Shown here: positions 1 through 5,385 of the stretch, in pieces
Position numbering within the stretch: position 1 is the first letter of the stretch
Layout of the letters: each line of letters starts with the position of its first letter
Source of the DNA: Planctomycetota bacterium
Lineage (GTDB): Bacteria > Planctomycetota > Planctomycetia > Pirellulales > Pirellulaceae
DNA: 5,385 nucleotides
Direction of reading: 5' to 3'
NCBI GenBank assembly: GCA_023417165.1
Contig: JAEZGD010000120.1
Coordinates: forward strand, 1-5,385
Notes under the pieces: generated by a model
What the model was told of the DNA's origin: nothing
What the model saw: the letters and a program-made list of their open reading frames with translations, nothing else
Database searches by the model: none
Position numbers and translations under genes: made by a program

Positions 1-129
1 CAGAATGCCCGGCAAGCTGAGGGTGGCGAACCCCGCCAAGCCAGCCTGCTAGAAGGCGCGGCGGCCGCCAATGCCAGCAATCGGGCCGGGGCAGACAAAA
101 TTCGAGCGTGCGCTTGCTGGATGACTCAT
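1..129 (-). pseudogene. DUF1501 family protein, N-terminal part (runs off window), interrupted by in-frame TAG at codon 27
   Basis: Seen: an ATG at 129-127 overlaps the TGA stop of the upstream gene (ATGA), with GGAG five bases upstream. The frame reads MSHPASARSNFVCPGPIAGI, then GGRRAF, then TAG (51-49), then QAGLAGFATLSLPGIL to the window edge. The twin arginine, Phe and following hydrophobic stretch form a Tat signal peptide. Known: DUF1501 proteins of planctomycetes typically begin this way (RRxFLQ-G-x-G-L-x-LP) and commonly lie in operons with DUF1549/DUF1553 genes. The family is placed near the alkaline phosphatase/sulfatase-like fold, but its substrate is unknown. Inferred: an exported protein made by translational coupling with the PPC gene. 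Odd: the TAG replaces the residue that is normally Leu in the Tat motif, and one T-to-A change in TTG would create it. A TTG at 39-37 could restart translation, but the product would lack the twin arginine. The rest of the gene is outside the window, so I cannot see further damage. The family call rests on 43 codons and context. Confidence 0.66.
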
Positions 130-2429
130 TTTTGCTCCGAGGGTAACACCCGGATGGCGATCGGTTCGGAAACCACAATATCAGCAATGTCCCGCGGCTT
201 GGCGGCCTCGGTCGTTGTTTTGACGCGCTGGGTCGCGGCGGCCACGGCTGCGGTAGCCGCCTTATGCCGGGCGGTAACCATCTCCATGGCCGACTGGGCG
301 TCAGTTTTCTCCGCGGCCGGCGCGGCAGCCGTCAGATTCTTTAGTTCGGCTTCGACGGCTTGCAACTCCTGCTCCGCCTGGCGCAATTCCGCCTCCGCGG
401 CGGGCACCGCTTCAGGATTGTGCTTGTACTTGAAGACGAGGCCGCCGTAAAAGGCAATCAAATAGTCGCCCGGCGGCGTCTTGAGTGCCGCGGTGTCGAG
501 AGTGGCCTCAGAACTATCCGCATTGACCTCGACGTTAAACGCTGGAGCACGGTCGAAGCCAGCGCCCATCGTGCGCAGGTTGAGCGTCGCGCCTGAGTAC
601 TCACCACGGCGCGTTTGAACGAGCGGAATCGTCAGTTTCTGGCCGGCCGCAACCGTCAACGTCTCGCGAGCCGCGGGTGCGATGCTGAGTGGCGATTGTT
701 CCAGGCCGCTGACGGCGATCGGAACATCGGCAACTAACCGCGGACTCGGAATCTCGCCCCAAGAGTCTGGAATTGGAAATGCCATCGATGCCAGGTGGCA
801 CTGGCGAGTCACAGAAACTCCGTCGATGGTCGCCCGGCCAACGAACGTGGCGTTGGCGATTCCACGTGGCGCGTCCTGCTGAGCACTGACCAACATCAGG
901 CCACGCGACTGTCCCGCGGGAATCTTCAGGCCATGAGCGGTTACACCGGTAGGCAGACCTTCCATTGCCAGTTCGATGTCACCATCAAAACCGTCGCGGC
1001 GGATAGCAACGACCTCCAAGGCCATGGTGGCTCCGCCGCGCAATGCGAGCGGCTTGGACAAGGCGTTGCGATCACCGTTTCGCAGCTCCATGTGCATCGC
1101 CCAAGCGACCAATGCGAAGTCGGGAGCTGCTTTGCGAATGACCAGACGATAGACGTTGGCGGGATCGTTGCGCGTGCCGCCGAACAGGTCAGACAGCCGC
1201 AAGCGATAAAGTCCGTCTTCCTTAATTTCCAGCTTGCCGAGGACGTCCGATGTGCCAGCGTTGTAGGGCGGGCCGTCGTACGCATAACCATTGCTCGAGA
1301 CCTTCACCGGGCTGGGAACGTCGCTCAGCTCCACCACATCGGTCAGCCGTTCGACGCCGTTCTCCATGGCGACATGCTGCACAAGAATGGCCGGATCGGT
1401 AGGCAAGCCGAGTCGCTCGGAACCAACTTCAACCCACCAGACTTCTCCCTTCTTGGCTTCGAACTCAAAGAGATCAACATCGGCAGCGGGAAAGAAGCTG
1501 CCCTTCAGATCGCAGGGAAGCGAGATTCGCTGCACCTGCGCGGGCTCGTTATTGGGTTCCACCTCGGCGGCTGTCGCAACTTCTGGCAGGCCCACCGGCG
1601 GCCAGGAGAAAGCATTCACCTTCCGAGTCGCAGGCATGCGCACCACAGGAGCCCCTGTCGGCAACTCCGCGACACGCAGCCGGTAATAGTAAGCAGGGCC
1701 GCCTTTGAAGGTCAGTTCGTGAACTTTGATGACATACTTGCCGTCCGCCGGCACCGTGAAGTCGAGCACACCGCCGCGGCGTTCGACGAGCAAATCTCGC
1801 CCCATCGCATCCGCAATGATGACGACCGCGTCCAGCTTCGAATCGATGCCGCGCGTCGCGCAGTCCACGACAATCCGCTGCCCCTGGCGAGCCTCGAACG
1901 CATAGTGATCCACCGAGCGCGCCGTCATGACCGCGTTGCAGATGGAGTTCAGCGGAAGTTCCATCGCCGCTGCCAGCGAGGTGTTGGGCTTCGACTGGAC
2001 CAACTCCGGCAACTGGCCGACAGAAAAGGCCCGCGACGAAGAAATGCCGAGCCGCGTCATCACCCGAGCTTCGTACAGGCCAGGTGGGCAGTCGGCCGCG
2101 ATCGCAACCACGTATTGATTGACCATCGGCTTGCCGGCGGCGTCCAACTTCGACTTCGCAGAGATCCGCGAATCGGAGAATGTTAGCTCGCCAAGATCAT
2201 CGAGATGTTCGCCACTGATCGTCACTTCGACCTGCGCGCCAACCTGCCCTCCCATTGGCATCGTCGTTAGCAGCCGCGGAGCGGGCAGGCCGACCGATTG
2301 CGCCTGTGCGGCAAGCGGTAGCCCCAACACCGCCGCAACGAGCAACATACAGACGCGGTAACGCATCTTCAGCGAGCATGGAAGCGCGCTGGTCCCGAAC
2401 CAACTGGCGATGCGGATTTGCTTGCTCAT
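126..2429 (-). CDS. Secreted protein with two PPC-type (pre-peptidase C-terminal) domains and a C-terminal helical insertion
   Basis: A 767-residue protein with this start. A Sec-type signal peptide (hydrophobic core MLLVAAVLGLPLAA) has a likely cleavage after AQA near residue 43. A beta-rich, IPT/TIG-like segment follows at about 50-138. The first PPC-like domain is at about 145-255 (VDHYAFEARQGQ... DGKYVIKVHE) and the second at about 288-432 (EVEPNNEPAQ... VDLFEFEAKKGE... GLYRLRLSDLFGG). Beta-sandwich sequence runs to about 670, then an Ala/Glu/Lys-rich helical hairpin at about 675-744, and a last beta strand (IVVSEPIAIRVLP). Known: PPC domains are non-catalytic beta-jelly-roll modules of exported proteins; this architecture is common in planctomycetes beside DUF1549/DUF1553 genes. 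No catalytic motif is visible, so binding or structure is the likely role. Start choice: the ATG at 2429 lies 5 bases after the upstream TAG. An ATG at 2477 would overlap the upstream gene by 43 bases. An ATG at 2366 (MRYRVC) would give a shorter, more typical signal peptide and is a real alternative. The TGA stop overlaps the DUF1501 ATG. Confidence 0.88.
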   Translation of the reverse strand: MSKQIRIASWFGTSALPCSLKMRYRVCMLLVAAVLGLPLAAQAQSVGLPAPRLLTTMPMGGQVGAQVEVTISGEHLDDLGELTFSDSRISAKSKLDAAGKPMVNQYVVAIAADCPPGLYEARVMTRLGISSSRAFSVGQLPELVQSKPNTSLAAAMELPLNSICNAVMTARSVDHYAFEARQGQRIVVDCATRGIDSKLDAVVIIADAMGRDLLVERRGGVLDFTVPADGKYVIKVHELTFKGGPAYYYRLRVAELPTGAPVVRMPATRKVNAFSWPPVGLPEVATAAEVEPNNEPAQVQRISLPCDLKGSFFPAADVDLFEFEAKKGEVWWVEVGSERLGLPTDPAILVQHVAMENGVERLTDVVELSDVPSPVKVSSNGYAYDGPPYNAGTSDVLGKLEIKEDGLYRLRLSDLFGGTRNDPANVYRLVIRKAAPDFALVAWAMHMELRNGDRNALSKPLALRGGATMALEVVAIRRDGFDGDIELAMEGLPTGVTAHGLKIPAGQSRGLMLVSAQQDAPRGIANATFVGRATIDGVSVTRQCHLASMAFPIPDSWGEIPSPRLVADVPIAVSGLEQSPLSIAPAARETLTVAAGQKLTIPLVQTRRGEYSGATLNLRTMGAGFDRAPAFNVEVNADSSEATLDTAALKTPPGDYLIAFYGGLVFKYKHNPEAVPAAEAELRQAEQELQAVEAELKNLTAAAPAAEKTDAQSAMEMVTARHKAATAAVAAATQRVKTTTEAAKPRDIADIVVSEPIAIRVLPSEQK
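135..138 (-). promoter_or_regulatory. Shine-Dalgarno sequence of the DUF1501 gene
   Basis: GGAG on the minus strand with a five-base spacer (CAAAA) before the ATG at 129-127. It is the only clear ribosome binding site in this operon; the other two starts have none or a very weak one. It fixes the DUF1501 start and therefore places the TAG at codon 27 inside the gene rather than upstream of it. Confidence 0.65.
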
Positions 2430-2434
2430 CGTGC

Positions 2435-4675
2435 CTAATGGTTGAAAAGGAATTCCTTGGTATTCATCAACGCCCAAATGAGATCCTGATAACGCTCGGG
2501 TGGGATCTTCGCGGGATCGACGGCAGCGTTGGGATCCGACTCAGACGGTTCCAGCAGGTACTCTTCCGCGATCAGCAATTCCTCGGCAGTCGGCTTGCGC
2601 GACAACGCGGTGAAATAGAGTTCCTCAATTTTCGCATCGAGTGGCTTGGCTTCTTGCGTCAACCGATTCGCCCGGCCGGTCGGACTGGCCAGCTTGGACT
2701 TGATCTCCTGCGAGTTAATCAGGTGCAGGCTTTGCGCGAGGCTGGACGATTGGACCCGTTCGCACTCGCAAACACTGGCCCCTTCCGGGCGACCAAACAC
2801 GCGAAGCAGTGCGGACGAACGGTTGTAGCTGTTGTCAGGCAAGGCGACCGCCCGCGTGCCAGCAGGCAGATTGGCGAAATCGGTCTGTGTGCCGGTCAGC
2901 GCGTCAATCGCGTCCAAGAGCACTTCGGCTTGCAGCCGGCGCGGATAATAGCGCGAGTAGTTCTGCTGATCGACGACGTTGTGCTCGTTCGGCACCTGGC
3001 TCAGTTGATAGGTATTGGACCGCGTGATCACGCGCACGAGCTCTTTCAAATCGAAGCCGCTCGCAATGAAGTGCTGCTCCAGCGCGCTGAGCAGGGCCGG
3101 ATTGGTCGGAGGATTCGTATCGCGAATATCGTCTTCCGGCTCGATCAGCCCGCGTTGGAAGAAGTGCTTCCAATACCGATTCACTAGAGACCGGGCAAAG
3201 TATGGATTCTCGGGACCACGCATCCACTCCGCCAGCCGCAATCGGGGATCCTCGTCCGCCGCGATTGGAGGCATGGCATCGCCTAGCGCCGCTGGCTTCA
3301 GCGGCTGACCGGTCTTTACGTTGTTGGTAACCGCGATGCCGCGCTTGTGAAAAATCAGATCCTCGCCGCGGATGCCCGACGGCTTGCGTCCCACCTGGCT
3401 GAAGAACGCCGCCAGCGAATAGTAGTCGTCCTGGCTCCAGCGCTCGAACGGATGATGATGGCACTGGGCACATTGCATCCGCACGCCGAGGAAGAGCTGC
3501 GCCACATCCTCGATTTGCTGCTTCTGATCGGTGACGCGCTTGTACCAGGCGACCGGAGGATTTTCGATCACCGTCCCCGTCGCTCCCAGCAGTTCGCGCA
3601 CGAACTGATCATAGGGCTTGTTGGCGAGCAGGCTGTCGCGCACCCAGGCGTGGAATGCGAAGTTGGAAACGATGTCGCTGGAATCGTCACGCCGATTTTT
3701 AAGTAGCGCCGTCCACTTGTTGGCAAAGAAGTCGGCATAGTCGGGGCTGCGCAGCAGCTCGTCAATGACCTTGTCGCGCTTGTCCGGCTCTTGACTCGCG
3801 AGAAACGCCGTCACTTCGGCCTCGGTCGGCAAGCGACCGCCGATGTCCAACGTCACCCGCCGCAGAAAAGTCGCATCGTCGCAGACAGGCGATGGCGGAA
3901 TGCCGAGCGTTTTCAGATTCGAGAACACATGCTCGTCGACAAAGTTTCTGGCAACTGGCAGCGTCTCTACCGGCGCGCCGAGCGGAATCGAGGCGCTATA
4001 GACCGCGACTCGCCCTTGAAAGCGGACCATGATGGCGACGTTGCCTGTGCGATCGAGCGTTTTCACCAGGCCTCGCTCGGAGGCCTGCGCCATGCCGACA
4101 TCGTTCGCCTCATAGATCGCCAGGTTCGTCACGTCGCGCGTCTGGCCGTCCGCATACCGCGCAACGGCTGTGAGCTGTTGTTGTTCACCACGTTTGAGGG
4201 TGCCTTGCTGTGGTTGCACTTCAAAGCCAACGAGCGTCGGAGCCGTGGCTTGGTCCAAGTGGGCGCCCTGGCGAATCCAATCGAGGAGTACGGTATAGCT
4301 CTCAGAACCCGATTCGATCCGAGCGCCTCCGCCGTGCGGGACGAGGGCGGTGGCCTTCAAGAGGAGCAGGCTGTGTTCGGGAGCGGTGAGTCGCACTCGC
4401 CGTCCCTTGCCTTCTTTGACCAGATGTTCATAGTCGTCTTGCGGCTCAAAGCCCAGGAGCGACAACTGAAAGCCGTTCTGTCCACCGCCTGCCTTGGCAT
4501 GGCACGCGCCCGCATTGCAGCCGGCCTTCGTCAAGATCGGCATCACGTCGTTGATGAAGCTCACCGGCCGCTCGGTTGCGAAAGCGGGCTTCAAGGTTAG
4601 CGCCGCAAAGAGCACGGCAACAGCGACCAGCAGGCACGGCCGCAGTTCCTGATGTCCGGAAGCGGGTGAATTCAT
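2435..4675 (-). CDS. Exported DUF1549/DUF1553 protein with Ig-like (BIG2) domain and cytochrome-like cysteine motifs
   Basis: A complete 746-residue protein. The signal peptide (core LLVAVAVLFAALTL) probably ends at AFA, residue 33. An N-terminal planctomycete cytochrome-like segment (about 36-140) carries Cys53-x4-Cys58-His59 (GCNAGACH), then SLLGFEP and the PHGGGARI...WIRQGA stretch. A BIG2-type Ig-like domain lies at about 148-232 (ARYADGQTRDVT). DUF1549 spans about 242-425, with its hallmark RMQCAQCHHHPFERW at 399-413 (Cys402, Cys405, His406). DUF1553 spans about 480-742 (NPYFARSLVNRYWKHFFQRG, YYPRRLQAEVLLDAI, FGRPEGASVCECER, LAQSLHLINS) and ends in the usual NTKEFLFNH. Length and domain order fit the family, with no truncation. 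Known: the family is abundant in planctomycetes and its biochemical role is undetermined; haem binding is suggested by the motifs but is an inference here. The start fits the signal peptide, though no Shine-Dalgarno is visible. It is the first gene of the operon, preceded by a sigma70-like promoter. The stop is TAG. Confidence 0.94.
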   Translation of the reverse strand: MNSPASGHQELRPCLLVAVAVLFAALTLKPAFATERPVSFINDVMPILTKAGCNAGACHAKAGGGQNGFQLSLLGFEPQDDYEHLVKEGKGRRVRLTAPEHSLLLLKATALVPHGGGARIESGSESYTVLLDWIRQGAHLDQATAPTLVGFEVQPQQGTLKRGEQQQLTAVARYADGQTRDVTNLAIYEANDVGMAQASERGLVKTLDRTGNVAIMVRFQGRVAVYSASIPLGAPVETLPVARNFVDEHVFSNLKTLGIPPSPVCDDATFLRRVTLDIGGRLPTEAEVTAFLASQEPDKRDKVIDELLRSPDYADFFANKWTALLKNRRDDSSDIVSNFAFHAWVRDSLLANKPYDQFVRELLGATGTVIENPPVAWYKRVTDQKQQIEDVAQLFLGVRMQCAQCHHHPFERWSQDDYYSLAAFFSQVGRKPSGIRGEDLIFHKRGIAVTNNVKTGQPLKPAALGDAMPPIAADEDPRLRLAEWMRGPENPYFARSLVNRYWKHFFQRGLIEPEDDIRDTNPPTNPALLSALEQHFIASGFDLKELVRVITRSNTYQLSQVPNEHNVVDQQNYSRYYPRRLQAEVLLDAIDALTGTQTDFANLPAGTRAVALPDNSYNRSSALLRVFGRPEGASVCECERVQSSSLAQSLHLINSQEIKSKLASPTGRANRLTQEAKPLDAKIEELYFTALSRKPTAEELLIAEEYLLEPSESDPNAAVDPAKIPPERYQDLIWALMNTKEFLFNH

Positions 4676-4701
4676 GTTGTGTCGCTGCTGCGGGAGGCGG
4701 G

Positions 4702-4715
4702 GCGACGGGCGTCGC
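4702..4715 (-). other. Small inverted repeat in the untranslated leader of the operon
   Basis: GCGAC and GTCGC form a perfect 5-bp stem around a 4-base loop, about 27 bases before the ATG at 4675 and within the predicted transcript. It may be a leader structure or chance in GC-rich sequence. No T-tract follows, so it is not a terminator. Confidence 0.25.
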
Positions 4716-4746
4716 GAATCAAAGGCAGGAGGGAACGTATCAAGAG

Positions 4747-4776
4747 ACTATAATGTGTTTTCTGTAACGAAGTCAA
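4747..4776 (-). promoter_or_regulatory. Sigma70-type promoter of the DUF1549-PPC-DUF1501 operon
   Basis: On the minus strand, -35 TTGACT (4776-4771) and -10 TATAGT (4752-4747) are separated by 18 bases. Each hexamer matches the bacterial consensus at 5 of 6 positions. The predicted transcription start is near 4740, giving a leader of about 65 bases before the ATG at 4675. The promoter lies downstream of the sulfatase and its terminator-like hairpin, so the operon is probably transcribed independently of the sulfatase. No operator-like repeat overlaps the hexamers. Confidence 0.62.
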
Positions 4777-4915
4777 TCAAACTTCGCCCGACGGTCGCGA
4801 GGCCCTCCGGATAGCGGAGGTCACCAGCATAAATTGCTATGGGAATCCAACCGGGCAATGCGGCAGGTACTTCGCCCATGAGGCCAATCAGGCTTCGTCT
4901 AGCTCGTCCTCGAAG

Positions 4916-5194
4916 ATGCTGGTGCAGTGCGCCTCCTCGCTCTTCGCAACGCCGCCAAGAGAATGGATTGAAGTGAAGCGTGCCGATATGGAAGAGGTGC
5001 TGGAGTTCTACACCTCTGCAATGAAGTCAATGAACGACTTTTGGGCCGGGACGTCATTCCAGGAAGGAAGCGGGCGGTTCTCAAGTGAACCGCCCGGGTG
5101 TGTGACTCGTCCCATCAGTTACCGGGCCCCTTGCTGGCGGCCTCGGCCTGTTGCATACGCTTGGCCATTTCGGCTTTTACGGCGTCGAGATTGA
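4916..5194 (+). CDS. Possible small protein or gene remnant of unknown function
   Basis: I do not recognise this protein. The frame starting at ATG 4916 gives 92 codons, but it is open from 4754 and reads coding-like from about 4799 (EVTSINCYGNPTGQCGRYF) to about 5070. By hand count over 4799-5072, third positions are about 70 percent GC and second positions about 50 percent, the contrast expected of real codons here. The central part (ATPPREWIEVKRADMEEV, then LEFYTSAMKSMNDFWAG) has a balanced composition and could form an amphipathic helix, unlike the Arg/Pro/Ser-rich products of the other frames. Against a functional gene: no ATG, GTG or TTG lies in frame between 4754 and 4916, no Shine-Dalgarno precedes 4916, and the end reads through the sulfatase terminator-like hairpin and 80 bases antisense to the sulfatase. 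It may be a decayed gene that lost its start and natural stop. There is no signal peptide or membrane segment. Confidence 0.3.
   Translation: MLVQCASSLFATPPREWIEVKRADMEEVLEFYTSAMKSMNDFWAGTSFQEGSGRFSSEPPGCVTRPISYRAPCWRPRPVAYAWPFRLLRRRD
5071..5096 (-). terminator. Intrinsic terminator-like hairpin after the sulfatase gene
   Basis: A perfect 10-bp GC-rich stem (CGGGCGGTTC/GAACCGCCCG) with a 6-base loop begins 18 bases past the sulfatase TGA. On the minus strand it is followed by CTTCCTTCCT, a pyrimidine-rich but imperfect T-tract. The position fits termination of the sulfatase transcript before the separate operon promoter. The weak T-tract leaves room for an mRNA-stabilising 3' hairpin instead. 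Confidence 0.6.
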
Positions 5195-5385
5195 AGCTCG
5201 CGCCCCGTTGCATCGGCGGATAGTCAATAAAGGTTTGCAGTTCCTTGCCCATCACTTCCTGCACAAATACAAATCGCCAGAACTGATACTTGAACCAATC
5301 GAAGTATTGCTGGGCCCCTTCCTTGGTGCCGTTATTGGGCCATCCCAACCGTTCGAAGGGATCAAGACGCAGATTGGTGATGCAG
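5115..5385 (-). CDS. Arylsulfatase, C-terminal fragment (5' part outside window)
   Basis: The last 89 complete codons of a gene that enters from the right edge; the frame is open to base 5384. Reading in transcription order it shows ITNLRLDPFERLGWPNNG, then QYFDWFKYQFWRFVFVQEVM, then LQTFIDYPPMQRGASFNLDA. This is the typical end of planctomycete and proteobacterial arylsulfatases: NLRxDPFER, an aromatic stretch, then the FxxYPPxQxxxSFNLD motif. Known: sulfatases hydrolyse sulfate esters, using a formylglycine made from a Cys or Ser in C/S-x-P-x-R; that site and any signal peptide are off-window. The protein ends in a short Met/Ala/Lys-rich helix (KAEMAKRMQQAEAASKG) and TGA at 5117-5115. The TTG at 5348-5346 encodes Leu inside LDPFERLGW and is not a start. 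A terminator-like hairpin follows, so it is probably not cotranscribed with the DUF1549 operon. Confidence 0.88.
   Translation of the reverse strand, partial: CITNLRLDPFERLGWPNNGTKEGAQQYFDWFKYQFWRFVFVQEVMGKELQTFIDYPPMQRGASFNLDAVKAEMAKRMQQAEAASKGPGN

Larger units (their letters stand above)
4676..5114. other. 439-base intergenic region between the sulfatase and the DUF1549 operon
   Basis: From the sulfatase side it holds a terminator-like hairpin (5071-5096), then an unrecognised plus-strand reading frame with coding-like composition (about 4799-5070). Next are a 6-bp stem, 5-base loop inverted repeat at 4804-4820 (CCTCCG/CGGAGG), and the minus-strand operon promoter (4747-4776). The roughly 65-base untranslated leader contains a small hairpin (4702-4715). 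I see no tRNA, rRNA, insertion sequence end or riboswitch in it. Confidence 0.6.

Noticed and set aside
795..2186. 463-codon plus-strand open frame antisense to the PPC gene
   Set aside because: It is Arg/His/Gln-rich, with no recognisable domain. The opposite strand carries a convincing signal peptide and PPC domains across the same bases, so this is a by-product of GC-rich codon structure.
49..2437. Reassignment of TAG to an amino acid in this genome
   Set aside because: The DUF1549/DUF1553 gene ends in TAG (2437-2435) exactly after the usual family terminus NTKEFLFNH, so TAG behaves as a normal stop nearby.
2255..3187. 310-codon plus-strand open frame across the PPC/DUF1549 junction
   Set aside because: It lies antisense to the DUF1549/DUF1553 C-terminus and PPC N-terminus, is Arg-rich and has no motifs; a shadow frame.
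3791..4600. 269-codon plus-strand open frame antisense to the DUF1549 N-terminal half
   Set aside because: It has the same shadow composition, opposite clearly conserved BIG2 and DUF1549 sequence.
4804..4820. Inverted repeat CCTCCG-GATAG-CGGAGG as a terminator or operator
   Set aside because: A 6-bp stem with no T-tract on either strand, lying upstream of the operon promoter and not overlapping its hexamers; too short to call.
4761..5030. Near-repeat of 16 bases: TCTGTAACGAAGTCAA (4761-4776) and TCTGCAATGAAGTCAA (5015-5030), the first containing the operon -35
   Set aside because: With two mismatches in 16 bases, a few such pairs are expected by chance in a window of this size. The flanks do not match, and no -10 follows the second copy at usable spacing.
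4899..5084. 61-codon minus-strand open frame in the intergenic region
   Set aside because: It is Arg/Pro/Ser-rich, reads through the terminator-like hairpin, and lies antisense to the more coding-like plus-strand frame.

Overview
This window looks like chromosomal DNA from a member of the Planctomycetota. The evidence is the family content. There is a DUF1549/DUF1553 protein with cytochrome-like cysteine motifs, then a secreted protein with two PPC (pre-peptidase C-terminal) type beta domains, then the start of a DUF1501 protein with a twin-arginine signal. The tail of an arylsulfatase lies next door. These families are greatly expanded in planctomycetes, and this gene order recurs in them. 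I cannot place it below phylum level from sequence alone.

All recognisable genes are on the minus strand, so the transcription order runs from high to low coordinates. (1) 5385-5115: C-terminal part of a sulfatase, cut by the window edge, followed by a 10-bp-stem terminator-like hairpin at 5096-5071. (2) 5114-4676: a 439-base intergenic region. It holds that hairpin, a good sigma70-type promoter for the operon (-35 TTGACT, -10 TATAGT, 18-base spacer), and an unrecognised plus-strand reading frame with coding-like composition. (3) 4675-2435: exported DUF1549/DUF1553 protein with a bacterial Ig-like domain. (4) 2429-126: secreted double-PPC protein, starting 5 bases after the preceding stop. 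(5) 129-1: first 43 codons of a DUF1501 gene, whose ATG overlaps the preceding TGA (ATGA) and is preceded by GGAG.

Genes 3 to 5 form a tight operon whose products should all leave the cytoplasm, two by a Sec-type signal peptide and the DUF1501 protein by Tat. The biochemical role of this gene set is not established. A surface or periplasmic complex, possibly for binding or breaking down polymers, is a reasonable inference only.

The most striking observation is an in-frame amber codon (TAG, 51-49) in the DUF1501 gene. It sits exactly where the Tat motif RRAF-[L]-Q needs its hydrophobic residue, and conserved-looking sequence continues in frame beyond it. Either this gene is a fresh pseudogene, the sequence has an error, or expression depends on readthrough or restart. 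The second item worth attention is the plus-strand frame at about 4799-5070, which has coding-like base composition but no start codon before 4916.
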